From positions 1,890,853-1,954,852 of the forward strand of contig CP054936.1 of the NCBI GenBank assembly GCA_013364255.1: a stretch of 64,000 nucleotides of DNA. Reading direction: 5' to 3'. The first letter of the stretch is position 1. Each line of letters begins with the position of its first letter. The stretch comes from Streptomyces seoulensis (GTDB lineage: Bacteria > Actinomycetota > Actinomycetes > Streptomycetales > Streptomycetaceae). Made by a program: the position numbers and the translations under genes. Below the pieces are notes generated by a model that was not told where the DNA came from, ran no database searches, and was given only the letters and a program-made list of their open reading frames with translations. Positions 15,594 to 23,180 of this stretch are shown here, piece after piece.

Positions 15594-17894
15594 ATGAACG
15601 ACAACGCTGAGCAGCAGCCCCTCGTCGTGGCCTCCTCCTCCCCGCGGGCCCAGCCGGCCAGGGCCTTCACGACCGCGCTGACGCACGAGGACGCCGGCAC
15701 ACGGCGTCTGGCCGACGTGCGCGGGCAGCGCTGGCGGCAGGTCCTCGCCGCAATGGCCGCAGGCCGGCTGACCATCGGCTCGCGTACCCCCGTGGGCGGT
15801 CTTCCGTCCTGGGTGACGCCGGAGGTGGTGCGGGGCGGCTTCGCCACCGGGACGGCGAACGCGGGCGGACCACTCCAAGCGTACGAGACCGAGGCCGCGC
15901 GGAGTCTCGGGGTGACCCCCGAACGACGCGCGCTGTTCGTGCACTGCCTCACCAAGCCCGGACTCGCCTGGCTGTGGGACCGGTTGGACAGCGGCCACTA
16001 CGAGATCGGCGTGCCCGAGGAGGCGGCGCTGCTCACCGTGGCCTGGCTGGTGCGGCACGGGGAGACGGACGCGGCGCTGGATCTGGTGGCGGAACTGGAG
16101 CCGTTCGCCGATCGGCTGCGGTTCCTGCCCCGGCCGGCGGCCGGACCCGCGCCGGACACCACCGCGGCCGTCCACCGCCGCACCGTCTCCGACGCCGTCG
16201 GCGCCCTGAAGCGGCGGCGGCCCCACCCGGCCGTCGAGGCGCAGCGCGAGGCGCTCGCGGTGTGGCAGCCGTTCGGCGACGAGCTGCTCGTCCACTGGCT
16301 GCGGACGGCACGTGACGGACGAGTCCTCGAACTCGCCCCGGGCGAGGACTGGTTGGCACGGGGCGAGGCTCTGCTCGGCCGGTACCGGCTGCTCGCCGCG
16401 GAGCACACCCGCTGCGCCAAGCACCGCAACCCCAAGGAGAATCTGGGTATCCTGCGCGGCGCGCTGGAGGAGACCGTCGCCGGGCGGCCGCTGGACGCGC
16501 GGCGGCTCGGGCTGCTGCGGCACGCGGTGGCCTCCATGGTGCGGCGGCGTGGTCTGCCGGGTTCGGCCGCGCACACGGCCCTGCGCCGGCGTCAGACCGC
16601 GCAGGCGGCGCTTCCCTCGCACCACGCCCTGGCACAACTGGTGCTGCGCCGGCTCGCCGTGCTGCCGCAGGAGACGGGCGTCGGCGAGGTCGGCCCGCTG
16701 CTGGCCGCGGTGAGCGAGGAGGAGAGCCGCACGAGCGGGCTGCCCGCCGGGGCGGCCGTACCGGCCACGATCGGCCAGGTGGTCGAGTCCGCGCTGAGCG
16801 CACCGCTCGGCACGCTCGTGGAGCGGGGCGTCGTCCCCTCCGCCGAGGTGCTGGCCGAGCTGGTGCCGCAGCTGGTCGCCGCCACCACCGCGCAGGCGTA
16901 CGGCGAGGAGACGCTGCGGGCGCTGATGACCGCGAACTACCGGGCGTTCCGCGACCGCCGCTCGCTGCTCCTGCTCAACCTGGAGCGCCAGGTGCGCGTC
17001 GAGGAACTTCCCTGGGTGCGGGCCGTGTCGGGGCAGCGGTCAGCGGCGGCGGGCGAGCCGGACGACGAGGGCGCGCTCGCCGTGCTGCGGCAGCTGGGCG
17101 AGCTGGCTGTGCGGGCCTTCCCGGGCACCATCCTGCCCAACCCGCTGGTCCGCGAGTTCGGCGTCCTCGAACGGCAGGGGGATCTGGGCGCTCCGTTCGT
17201 GGAGGAGCTGGCCGCCGACATCTTCATGGGGACGTTCACTCCGAAGTTCCTCAAGGCGGCCCGGATCGCGGGCGAACTGCTGCGCGGCTCGCTCTACGAG
17301 CGCTACTACGGCGTCGACTACGCGGCGATCCGCAACCTGGCGATCGTCGAGGGCGGCACGGCCCTGACCCGTGCCCACGGTGCCCGCACCTCACCCGGTT
17401 TCGCACGGCTGTGCGCCGAGCGGGCCGGGACGCGGCCGCGGTCCTGGTCGGTCGCGGCGAACGGCACGGTGATCGAGCAGGCCCAGATCCTCACCACGCA
17501 CAACCTGGCGACGCTGGTCCACCGGGTGGGGGTCGCCCCGAGGCCCGGCTGGGCCGACCTGGCGCGCCGCTGCTTCGTGACGGTGTGCCGGCTGACCGCA
17601 CGTGTGCAGCACAATCCGCGGCCCCTGGGCACGATCAAGGACGCCGCGTACGCGTGGCGGCAGATGGTGTTCCACCTGTCGCTGTGCCCGTCGCAGGAGC
17701 AGCGGCGGGTCGTCGCGGGCCTCGCGGAGGAGACGGCTCGCCACCCCGCGCACGTCGCGGCCCGGCTGGCGCCCGCCCTGCGGGGCCTGGCCCTGGTCGC
17801 CGGGGGCGGCGCCTTCGGCGCTGACGGAACGGCGGACGGCGGGCGCGCCCGGCGTCTCCTGGGGTGGAGCACCGGCGGACACTGGATGCGGTGA
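15594..17894 (+). CDS. Large protein of unknown function, behind a tRNA-like leader
   Basis: 766 aa, no signal peptide or membrane segment. No catalytic motif recognised. The N-terminal third has GGLPSWVTPEVVRGGFATGT and a Gly-rich AGGPL segment; the rest is Leu/Ala/Arg-rich and probably helical, with a basic stretch (RRHAVASMVRRRGLPG-like, around residues 300-325). It does not match the TROVE (Ro60) pattern I would expect for a Y-RNA partner. ATG 15594 has no ribosome site because the cloverleaf ends 3 nt before it. The pairing suggests the RNA controls this gene or the protein binds tRNA-like RNA; both are inference. It is convergent with the beta-lactamase gene. Confidence 0.85.
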   Translation: MNDNAEQQPLVVASSSPRAQPARAFTTALTHEDAGTRRLADVRGQRWRQVLAAMAAGRLTIGSRTPVGGLPSWVTPEVVRGGFATGTANAGGPLQAYETEAARSLGVTPERRALFVHCLTKPGLAWLWDRLDSGHYEIGVPEEAALLTVAWLVRHGETDAALDLVAELEPFADRLRFLPRPAAGPAPDTTAAVHRRTVSDAVGALKRRRPHPAVEAQREALAVWQPFGDELLVHWLRTARDGRVLELAPGEDWLARGEALLGRYRLLAAEHTRCAKHRNPKENLGILRGALEETVAGRPLDARRLGLLRHAVASMVRRRGLPGSAAHTALRRRQTAQAALPSHHALAQLVLRRLAVLPQETGVGEVGPLLAAVSEEESRTSGLPAGAAVPATIGQVVESALSAPLGTLVERGVVPSAEVLAELVPQLVAATTAQAYGEETLRALMTANYRAFRDRRSLLLLNLERQVRVEELPWVRAVSGQRSAAAGEPDDEGALAVLRQLGELAVRAFPGTILPNPLVREFGVLERQGDLGAPFVEELAADIFMGTFTPKFLKAARIAGELLRGSLYERYYGVDYAAIRNLAIVEGGTALTRAHGARTSPGFARLCAERAGTRPRSWSVAANGTVIEQAQILTTHNLATLVHRVGVAPRPGWADLARRCFVTVCRLTARVQHNPRPLGTIKDAAYAWRQMVFHLSLCPSQEQRRVVAGLAEETARHPAHVAARLAPALRGLALVAGGGAFGADGTADGGRARRLLGWSTGGHWMR

Positions 17895-17947
17895 GGGCGC
17901 GGGGTACGTCCCGACTGCGCGGGCCGGCCCGGGTGGCGTCGGCCTGG

Positions 17948-17977
17948 GTCGGTCCGGGCGGTGTCGGTCCGGGCGGT
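17948..17977 (+). repeat. Two tandem 15-bp repeats
   Basis: GTCGGTCCGGGCGGT occurs twice in tandem, followed by partial copies to about 17998, in the gap between the two convergent genes. No function apparent. Confidence 0.6.
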
Positions 17978-18016
17978 GTCGGCCTGTGTCGGTCCGGTCC
18001 GCGCCGCAGCCGGAGG

Positions 18017-19006
18017 TCATGTCCGCGGGACGAGCGCCGTGGTCACGATGCGGGCCGCCTCGGCGATGGTGTGCTGACCGGTGGTGGACCTCGGATCGTC
18101 CGGGGCGGTGAAGACCGCGAGGACGAGGGGGGCGTGGCGGGGCGGGCGGATCACCGCGATGTCGTTGGACTCCGCGTGGTTGCCGCTGCCGGTCTTGTCG
18201 CCGATCCGCCAGCCCTTCGGGCACCCGGCCCGGATCGCCCGGTCGCCGGTGGTGTTGGCGTCGAGCCAGGCGAGGAGCTGTCCGCGCCCGTGCGGTTCCA
18301 GCGCGTCGCCCAGCGTGAGGGCGCGCACACTCGCGCCGAGGTGCGCGGGGCTGGTGGTGTCCAGGACGCCGTCGACTTCGTTGACGTGCGGTTCGTCGCG
18401 GTCGAGACGGGTCACGGGGTCGCCCAGCGTCCGTACGAAGCGGGTCACGGCCGCCGGGCCGCCCACCGTCCTCAGGAGCAGGTTCGCCGCCGTGTTGTCG
18501 CTGCGGGTGACGGCGGCCCGGCAGAGCGCGGCGACCGTCATCCCCTCCCCCACGTGCCGGGAGGTGACGGGCGCGTAGTCGAGCAGGTCCGCACGCCGGT
18601 AGTGGATCACCTGGTTCAGCAGGCCCGGCCGGTCCTGGTGGGCGCGCAGGACCGCGGCGACGGTGAGCGCTTTGTGCGTCGAGCACATCAGGAAGCGCTC
18701 GTCGGCGCGGTGCCGTACCTCCTCGCCGGTACCCGTGTCCACGGCGTACACCCCGAGCCGGCCGCCGAACCGCCGCTCCAGCTCGGTCAGTTCGGTCTCC
18801 GCCCGGGTCTTGCCCGAGGCTGTCGGACGGGCGGACGGGGAGGCAGCGGGCGGCGGGCGGTCCGCGCCGCAGCCGATCAGCGCGGCGCCGACGCCCGCCA
18901 GGCCCCCGGCCAGCACGGTCCGGCGCGTCCGGCGGCCCGCTGTCCGCGGGGGCGGCACCGGCGCCTCGTCCGTCGGCGGCGTTCTCCCGTGGTTCTCGAT
19001 GGTCAT
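18017..19006 (-). CDS. Class A beta-lactamase (Tat lipoprotein)
   Basis: 329 aa. A twin-arginine start (RRTRRTVLAGGLAGVGAAL) ends in the lipobox LIGC (Cys46), so the enzyme should be exported folded and lipid-anchored. Catalytic motifs are complete: Ser109-Thr-His-Lys112 (S70xxK), Ser169-Asp-Asn171 (SDN), Glu205 in EPHVNE (E166xxxN) and Lys271-Thr-Gly (KTG). It hydrolyses beta-lactams by the serine acyl-enzyme route. No BlaR or BlaI gene is next to it. It follows the MFS pump by 51 nt on the same strand, so co-transcription is possible. Confidence 0.93.
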   Translation of the reverse strand: MTIENHGRTPPTDEAPVPPPRTAGRRTRRTVLAGGLAGVGAALIGCGADRPPPAASPSARPTASGKTRAETELTELERRFGGRLGVYAVDTGTGEEVRHRADERFLMCSTHKALTVAAVLRAHQDRPGLLNQVIHYRRADLLDYAPVTSRHVGEGMTVAALCRAAVTRSDNTAANLLLRTVGGPAAVTRFVRTLGDPVTRLDRDEPHVNEVDGVLDTTSPAHLGASVRALTLGDALEPHGRGQLLAWLDANTTGDRAIRAGCPKGWRIGDKTGSGNHAESNDIAVIRPPRHAPLVLAVFTAPDDPRSTTGQHTIAEAARIVTTALVPRT

Positions 19007-19057
19007 GGTGGGAGCATTCCCCGCGATGCCCGGCCCGACGTCCGCTTCCGGGGGCTG

Positions 19058-20476
19058 CTACGGCTCCCTCGGCGTCGCCGGTACGCACCGCCACGCCAGA
19101 GCCGCGGCCGCGAGGAAGGCGAGCGCGCCGACGGCCATGCTGGTACGGAGCCCGCCGCCGGAGCCGCCGCCCGTGGAGAGCAGGCTGCCGCCGAGCGCCA
19201 CTCCGGTCGCGCTGCCGATCTGCCGAGTGGTGTTGAACAGGGCGGAGGCCACTCCCGGGCGCCCCGGCGGCGCGGCCTCCATCACCGTGGCGGTCGTACC
19301 GGTCAGGGCGAAGGAAGTGCCGAATCCCGCGGCCATCATCGGCGGGACCAGCAGCGGGTAGCCGGGATCGGGCCCGGCCGCGGCCCAGCCGGCCAGCCCG
19401 AGCGCCGCCAGCAGCATGCCGCAGACCACCAGCGGCCGGTCGCCGGTGCGGCGGGTCAGCCGTCCGGACAGGGCGGAGGCGAACATGGTCATGGCGACCG
19501 CCGGGAACAGCGCGAGTCCGGTCTCCAGGGCGCTCAGGCCGCGTCCGCGCTGGAAGTCGAGACTGGCGGTGAACACCATGCCGTAGAAGCCGAAGTTGAA
19601 CAGCAGGCCGATGACGGCGCCGCCGGTCATGGCCCGCGAGCGCAGCAGCCCCGGCGGCAGGGCGGGAGATCCGGCGAGCCGCTCGCGCAGTGCGAACAGC
19701 GCCGCGGCCGCGGCGGCGAGGCCGATCCCGGCGAGGACGGCGGGGTCGGTCCAGCCGCGCCGGCCGGCCTCGTTGAGCGCGGCGGTCAGCAGGGCCACCG
19801 TCGCCACCACCGCGCACTGCGCCGGCCAGTCGAGGGACCGTCCGGTGTGCCGGGCCGAGGGCGCCACCCGCCACAGCGTCAGGGCCAGACACGCCGCGCC
19901 CACCGGAAGGTTGACGAGGAAGACCCACCGCCAGCCCACCGTGGAGACCAGCAGGCCGCCCAGCAGCGGCCCGGCGGAGGCCGCGACGCCCGCCATCGAG
20001 CCCCACAGTCCGAAGGCCCGCGCGCGGGCCGCCGCAGCCGGGTACTCCTGCTGGAGCAGGGCGAGGGAGCCGGGCACGATCAGCGCCGCGCCGACGCCCT
20101 CCGCCATGCGGGCCGCGATGAGGAAGAGGGCGTCCGGCGCGAACGCGCACGCGGCCGACGACACGGTGAACACCACGACGCCCGCACAGAAGACCCGCCG
20201 GTTGCCCAGCCGGTCGCCGAGCGCGCCACCGGTCATCAGGAACCCGGCGAAGGCGAGGGTGTAGCCGTCCGCGATCCACTGGATCCCGGTGACGGAGACG
20301 GACAGTTCGCGGCCGACGACCGGCACGGCCACGTTGATGATCGTCACGTCCAGGATCACCATGAAGTACCCGGCGCACACCGCGAGCAGCGGCGCCCAGG
20401 GCCGGTGTCCCCGCTCCGGGCCCGGCCGGGCGGCGGGTGCCGGCCCCTCGGCACCGCCCGACCGCGCGAACGTCAC
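19058..20476 (-). CDS. DHA2-family (14-segment) MFS drug efflux pump
   Basis: 472 aa with about 14 membrane segments. Motif A GGALGDRLGNRR lies between segments 2 and 3, and motif C-like GSMAGVAASAGPLLGG in segment 5; LDVTIINVAVPVVG in segment 1 is typical of EmrB/QacA-like proton antiporters. GTG 20476 is chosen over an upstream ATG (20518) because GGGAGGAG precedes it at suitable distance. Substrates are likely hydrophobic drugs or a self-made metabolite. No TetR-type regulator is adjacent. Confidence 0.9.
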   Translation of the reverse strand: MTFARSGGAEGPAPAARPGPERGHRPWAPLLAVCAGYFMVILDVTIINVAVPVVGRELSVSVTGIQWIADGYTLAFAGFLMTGGALGDRLGNRRVFCAGVVVFTVSSAACAFAPDALFLIAARMAEGVGAALIVPGSLALLQQEYPAAAARARAFGLWGSMAGVAASAGPLLGGLLVSTVGWRWVFLVNLPVGAACLALTLWRVAPSARHTGRSLDWPAQCAVVATVALLTAALNEAGRRGWTDPAVLAGIGLAAAAAALFALRERLAGSPALPPGLLRSRAMTGGAVIGLLFNFGFYGMVFTASLDFQRGRGLSALETGLALFPAVAMTMFASALSGRLTRRTGDRPLVVCGMLLAALGLAGWAAAGPDPGYPLLVPPMMAAGFGTSFALTGTTATVMEAAPPGRPGVASALFNTTRQIGSATGVALGGSLLSTGGGSGGGLRTSMAVGALAFLAAAALAWRCVPATPREP

Positions 20477-20748
20477 GAGCCGAACTCCTCCCCGCCCGCG
20501 GACGAACCGCGTGGACACCGGACCAGCGACACATATCCCACATCGGGTCGCGTTCTCGGCCGCCGATCCCGCCCCGCCACGCGCAAGATGCGCCGTCCGG
20601 GTGCCCTGCCGGGCCCGCTCCGCGTCGGCGCCGGCCGCCGGGCTCTCCCGCCGTTCCCCGCGTGCGCCGGTGGCGGAACCAGGCGGGGGCGCGCACCGTC
20701 CGTCCAGGTGTCCGCAAGATCGATCGGCCTCGACCGGAGGGCTCGTCC

Positions 20749-21372
20749 ATGCCGGGAACCTCTGCCCGCTACCTCTATCTCACGCGCCACGGTGAGGCCT
20801 CACCGGACGAGAGCAGGCTGACGGACCGGGGCCGCCGTCAGTCCGCTCTCCTCGGGGAGCGGCTTCGCGGGGCGCCCCTCACGGCGGTCCACCACGGCCC
20901 GCTCGCACGGGCCGCCGAGACGGCGCGCCTGGTCTGCGAGGTGCTCGACACGGTCGCCCCGCAGCCGTCCGAGCCGGCCGGCGACTACGTCCCCCACCTG
21001 CCGCGGCGCGCGGAGCTGCCGCCGGAGTCGGCCGACGCCATGCTGGCCCGCCTGGCGCTCTTTCCGGCGCAAGAGTGCGAGCGCGGGCCGGAGTTGGCCC
21101 GGGCGGCCGTCGCGCGATTCACCGGACCCGTCGACGGCGACGTGCCGTGCCACGAACTCGTCGTGACGCACAACTTCCTCATCGGCTGGCTCGTGCGGGC
21201 CGCGCTCGACGCCCCGAAGTGGCGGTGGATGGGCATCGACCACGCCAACGCCGCGCTGACCGTGATCCGGTACGCGCCCGGCCGCCCCCCGTCCGTCCTC
21301 CTCTTCAACGACACGGGCCACCTTCCCGCAGATCTCCGCTGGACCGGCTTCCCTCCGGAACTTCACGTCTGA
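20749..21372 (+). CDS. Histidine phosphatase (phosphoglycerate mutase-like) family protein
   Basis: 207 aa. The catalytic signature RHGEA lies at residues 13-17, with a second conserved His in VVTHNFLIGW near residue 146 and the phosphate-pocket segment HHGPLARAAETARLV. The reaction uses a phosphohistidine; the substrate is unknown. ACCGGAGG lies 8 nt before ATG 20749. It is divergent from the MFS gene across a 272-nt gap. Confidence 0.9.
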   Translation: MPGTSARYLYLTRHGEASPDESRLTDRGRRQSALLGERLRGAPLTAVHHGPLARAAETARLVCEVLDTVAPQPSEPAGDYVPHLPRRAELPPESADAMLARLALFPAQECERGPELARAAVARFTGPVDGDVPCHELVVTHNFLIGWLVRAALDAPKWRWMGIDHANAALTVIRYAPGRPPSVLLFNDTGHLPADLRWTGFPPELHV

Positions 21373-21410
21373 CGGCGGCCGGCGGAGTCCGCTCGACGGG
21401 AAAAGCGTTG

Positions 21411-21424
21411 TGGGAGCGCTCCCG
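21411..21424. promoter_or_regulatory. CebR-like LacI-family operator
   Basis: TGGGAGCGCTCCCG contains a 12-bp perfect palindrome (21412-21423) and matches 13 of 14 positions of the Streptomyces CebR box TGGGAGCGCTCCCA. It ends 20 nt before the GNAT start, suited to blocking transcription. Confidence 0.6.
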
Positions 21425-21443
21425 TGCGGTGCAGCATGGTCCT

Positions 21444-22112
21444 ATGACGACGTCACGCGCACGCATCCGGCCCTACCGGCCCTCCGACCGCGACGCCCTC
21501 TTCGACATCTGTGTGCGCACGGGCGACGGCGGCGGCGACTCCCGGCACCTCTATCCCGACCCGGAGCTGCTGCCGAACATCTTCGCCGCGCCCTACGCGG
21601 AGCTGGAGCCGGAGCTGGCGTTCGTCGTGGACGACGGCGACCGTGCGGTGGGGTACGTCCTCGGCACCGCGCACACCCCGACCTTCGTACGGCGCTTCCG
21701 GGACACCTGGCTGCCCCGGCTGGCCGACCGCCATCCTGACCCGGCCGGCGAGCCGAGCACACCGAGCGAGGTGATGCTGCGGCTGATGCACACCCCCGAG
21801 CGGATGCTCGTGCCCGAGATCGCCGACCACCCGGCCCATCTGCACATCGACCTGCTGCCCAGTCACCAACGCTTCGGCTACGGGCGCGAGTTGATGAACG
21901 TCTTCCTGGCCGCGCTGGCCGCTCGGGGGGTGCGGCGGGTGCACCTCGGCATGGTCACCGCCAACACCGGCGCCCGCGCCTTCTACGACCGCCTCGGCTT
22001 CTCGGTCCTCCCGGTGGCGGACCCGGGGCCGCTCACCTATCTCGGCCGAACGACCGGGCCGCTCACCGATCGGGACGCGGGAGGTCTTCCGGGGCCGCGT
22101 GCCGGCCGATGA
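21444..22112 (+). CDS. GNAT-family N-acetyltransferase
   Basis: 222 aa. The acetyl-CoA-binding region lies at about residues 135-185: LLPSHQRFGYGRELMNVFLA (the RxxGxG/A loop as QRFGYG) and GMVTANTGARAFYDRLGF. The long insertion GTAHTPTFVRRFRDTWLPRL resembles acetyltransferase-like domains related to the C-terminal part of O-GlcNAcase; that link is from memory. No good ribosome site precedes ATG 21444. The CebR-like palindrome upstream suggests control by a cello-oligosaccharide-responsive LacI regulator. The acyl acceptor is unknown. Confidence 0.88.
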   Translation: MTTSRARIRPYRPSDRDALFDICVRTGDGGGDSRHLYPDPELLPNIFAAPYAELEPELAFVVDDGDRAVGYVLGTAHTPTFVRRFRDTWLPRLADRHPDPAGEPSTPSEVMLRLMHTPERMLVPEIADHPAHLHIDLLPSHQRFGYGRELMNVFLAALAARGVRRVHLGMVTANTGARAFYDRLGFSVLPVADPGPLTYLGRTTGPLTDRDAGGLPGPRAGR

Positions 22113-22115
22113 GCG

Positions 22116-22134
22116 GACCGTCGGCGAGACGGTC
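22116..22134. terminator. Hairpin between convergent GNAT and monooxygenase genes
   Basis: GACCGTC (22116-22122) pairs with GACGGTC (22128-22134) around a GGCGA loop. No T-run follows on either strand. Confidence 0.45.
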
Positions 22135-22157
22135 GGGGCGCTACCCCTCGGGCCGGG

Positions 22158-23003
22158 TCACAGGAGATCGGCCAGGCGGTCCACCTGGGCCGGGTCGAGG
22201 CCGTAGCAGTAGAGCATGACCTCGTCGGCGCCGAGGTCGGCGAAGGCCGTGACGGCGTCCCGGATCTCGGCGGGCGTGGTGAGCATGGAGGACACCATGC
22301 GGTCGGCCATACCGGTGAACGTGTAGTACGCGTGCATGGTGGCCCGGGCCTGCTGGATCACCTCGTCGGAGCCGAGCGCGACGTTGACCTGGGCGACGAT
22401 GCGCGGTTCGCCGTCGCGGCCGTACTCCTTCCAGAAGCCGCGGGCGGTCTCGAACAGGCCGCCCGCCCAGGAGGGCGACGCGGCGGCGAGGAAGCCGTCG
22501 CCCCAGCGGGCGACGCGTTCGATCGCGGCGGGCTTGAAACCGCCGAAGAGCACCTCGGGCCCGCCGGGCCGGGCGGGTGCGGGGCCGATCGGGCCGACGC
22601 CGTCGCCGTACGGCTCGCCGGACCACAGACGGCGCAGCACCGCCATCTGCTCGTCCAGGCGCCGGCCCCGGGTGCGCAGGTCCACCCCCGCTGCCCGGTG
22701 GTCGTCGTCCCGGCCGCCGACGCCCAGGCCGAGGACGAGACGGCCGCCCGTCATGCGGTCCAGGGTGGCGGCCTGCTTGGCGAGCAGGGCGGTGTCGCGC
22801 AGGGGGGCGAGCAGCACCTCGGTCTGGACGCGGATGCGGGAGGTGGCGCCCGCGAGGACGGCGAGGGCCACCAGGGGTTCGGGGTTGTCGTAGACGAGCC
22901 GGTCGAGCAGGCCGAGTGTGCTGAAGGGCCCGGCGTCGGCGCGCCGGGCCCAGGTCAGCAGGGTGGCGGGATCGCCGATGGGCAGGCCGATTCCGACGTT
23001 CAT
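22158..23003 (-). CDS. Luciferase-like monooxygenase (FMN- or F420-dependent)
   Basis: 281 aa TIM-barrel flavin enzyme. Typical segments: NVGIGLPIG at the start, RIRVQTEVLLAPLRD, then LDRMTGGRLVLGLGVGGRDDD, and the late GFKPAAIERVARWGDGFLAA. The family includes the alkanesulfonate monooxygenase SsuD and many F420 enzymes; cofactor and substrate cannot be decided by eye. It follows the sulfatase operon on the same strand, so a role in releasing sulfur from an organosulfur compound is plausible. Its ATG overlaps the stop of a small upstream ORF, so translation is coupled. Confidence 0.88.
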   Translation of the reverse strand: MNVGIGLPIGDPATLLTWARRADAGPFSTLGLLDRLVYDNPEPLVALAVLAGATSRIRVQTEVLLAPLRDTALLAKQAATLDRMTGGRLVLGLGVGGRDDDHRAAGVDLRTRGRRLDEQMAVLRRLWSGEPYGDGVGPIGPAPARPGGPEVLFGGFKPAAIERVARWGDGFLAAASPSWAGGLFETARGFWKEYGRDGEPRIVAQVNVALGSDEVIQQARATMHAYYTFTGMADRMVSSMLTTPAEIRDAVTAFADLGADEVMLYCYGLDPAQVDRLADLL

Positions 23004-23113
23004 GAAGGAGACCTCCGAAGGGAAGGGTCGACAAGGACTGCTGCCGCCCCTCCGGCACCTCGGCGAGGTGGGACGCTCCCGCTCTGCGGCGTGGTTCCGG
23101 GGGAACGTCTCAT
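23000..23113 (-). CDS. Small ORF (37 aa) translationally coupled to the monooxygenase
   Basis: ATG 23113 has a strong ribosome site (GGTGGAGG, 8 nt upstream). The stop overlaps the monooxygenase start. The Arg/Gly/Pro/Ala-rich peptide has no recognisable domain and no Cys. It could be a small protein or simply a device delivering ribosomes to the next gene. Confidence 0.45.
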   Translation of the reverse strand: MRRSPGTTPQSGSVPPRRGAGGAAAVLVDPSLRRSPS

Positions 23114-23180
23114 CGAAGTGTCCTCCACCCTAGGGCGATGCGACGCGCACGGACAAGCCGATTACGGGCCGGGTGCGCCG

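Noticed and set aside
15594..17894. TROVE/Ro60 (Y-RNA partner) protein
   Set aside because: A tRNA-like RNA next to a large protein suggested a Y-RNA pair, but the sequence lacks the TROVE pattern and a von Willebrand-type C-terminus that I could recognise.
17948..17998. CRISPR-like array
   Set aside because: Only two exact 15-bp tandem copies with no spacers and no cas genes.
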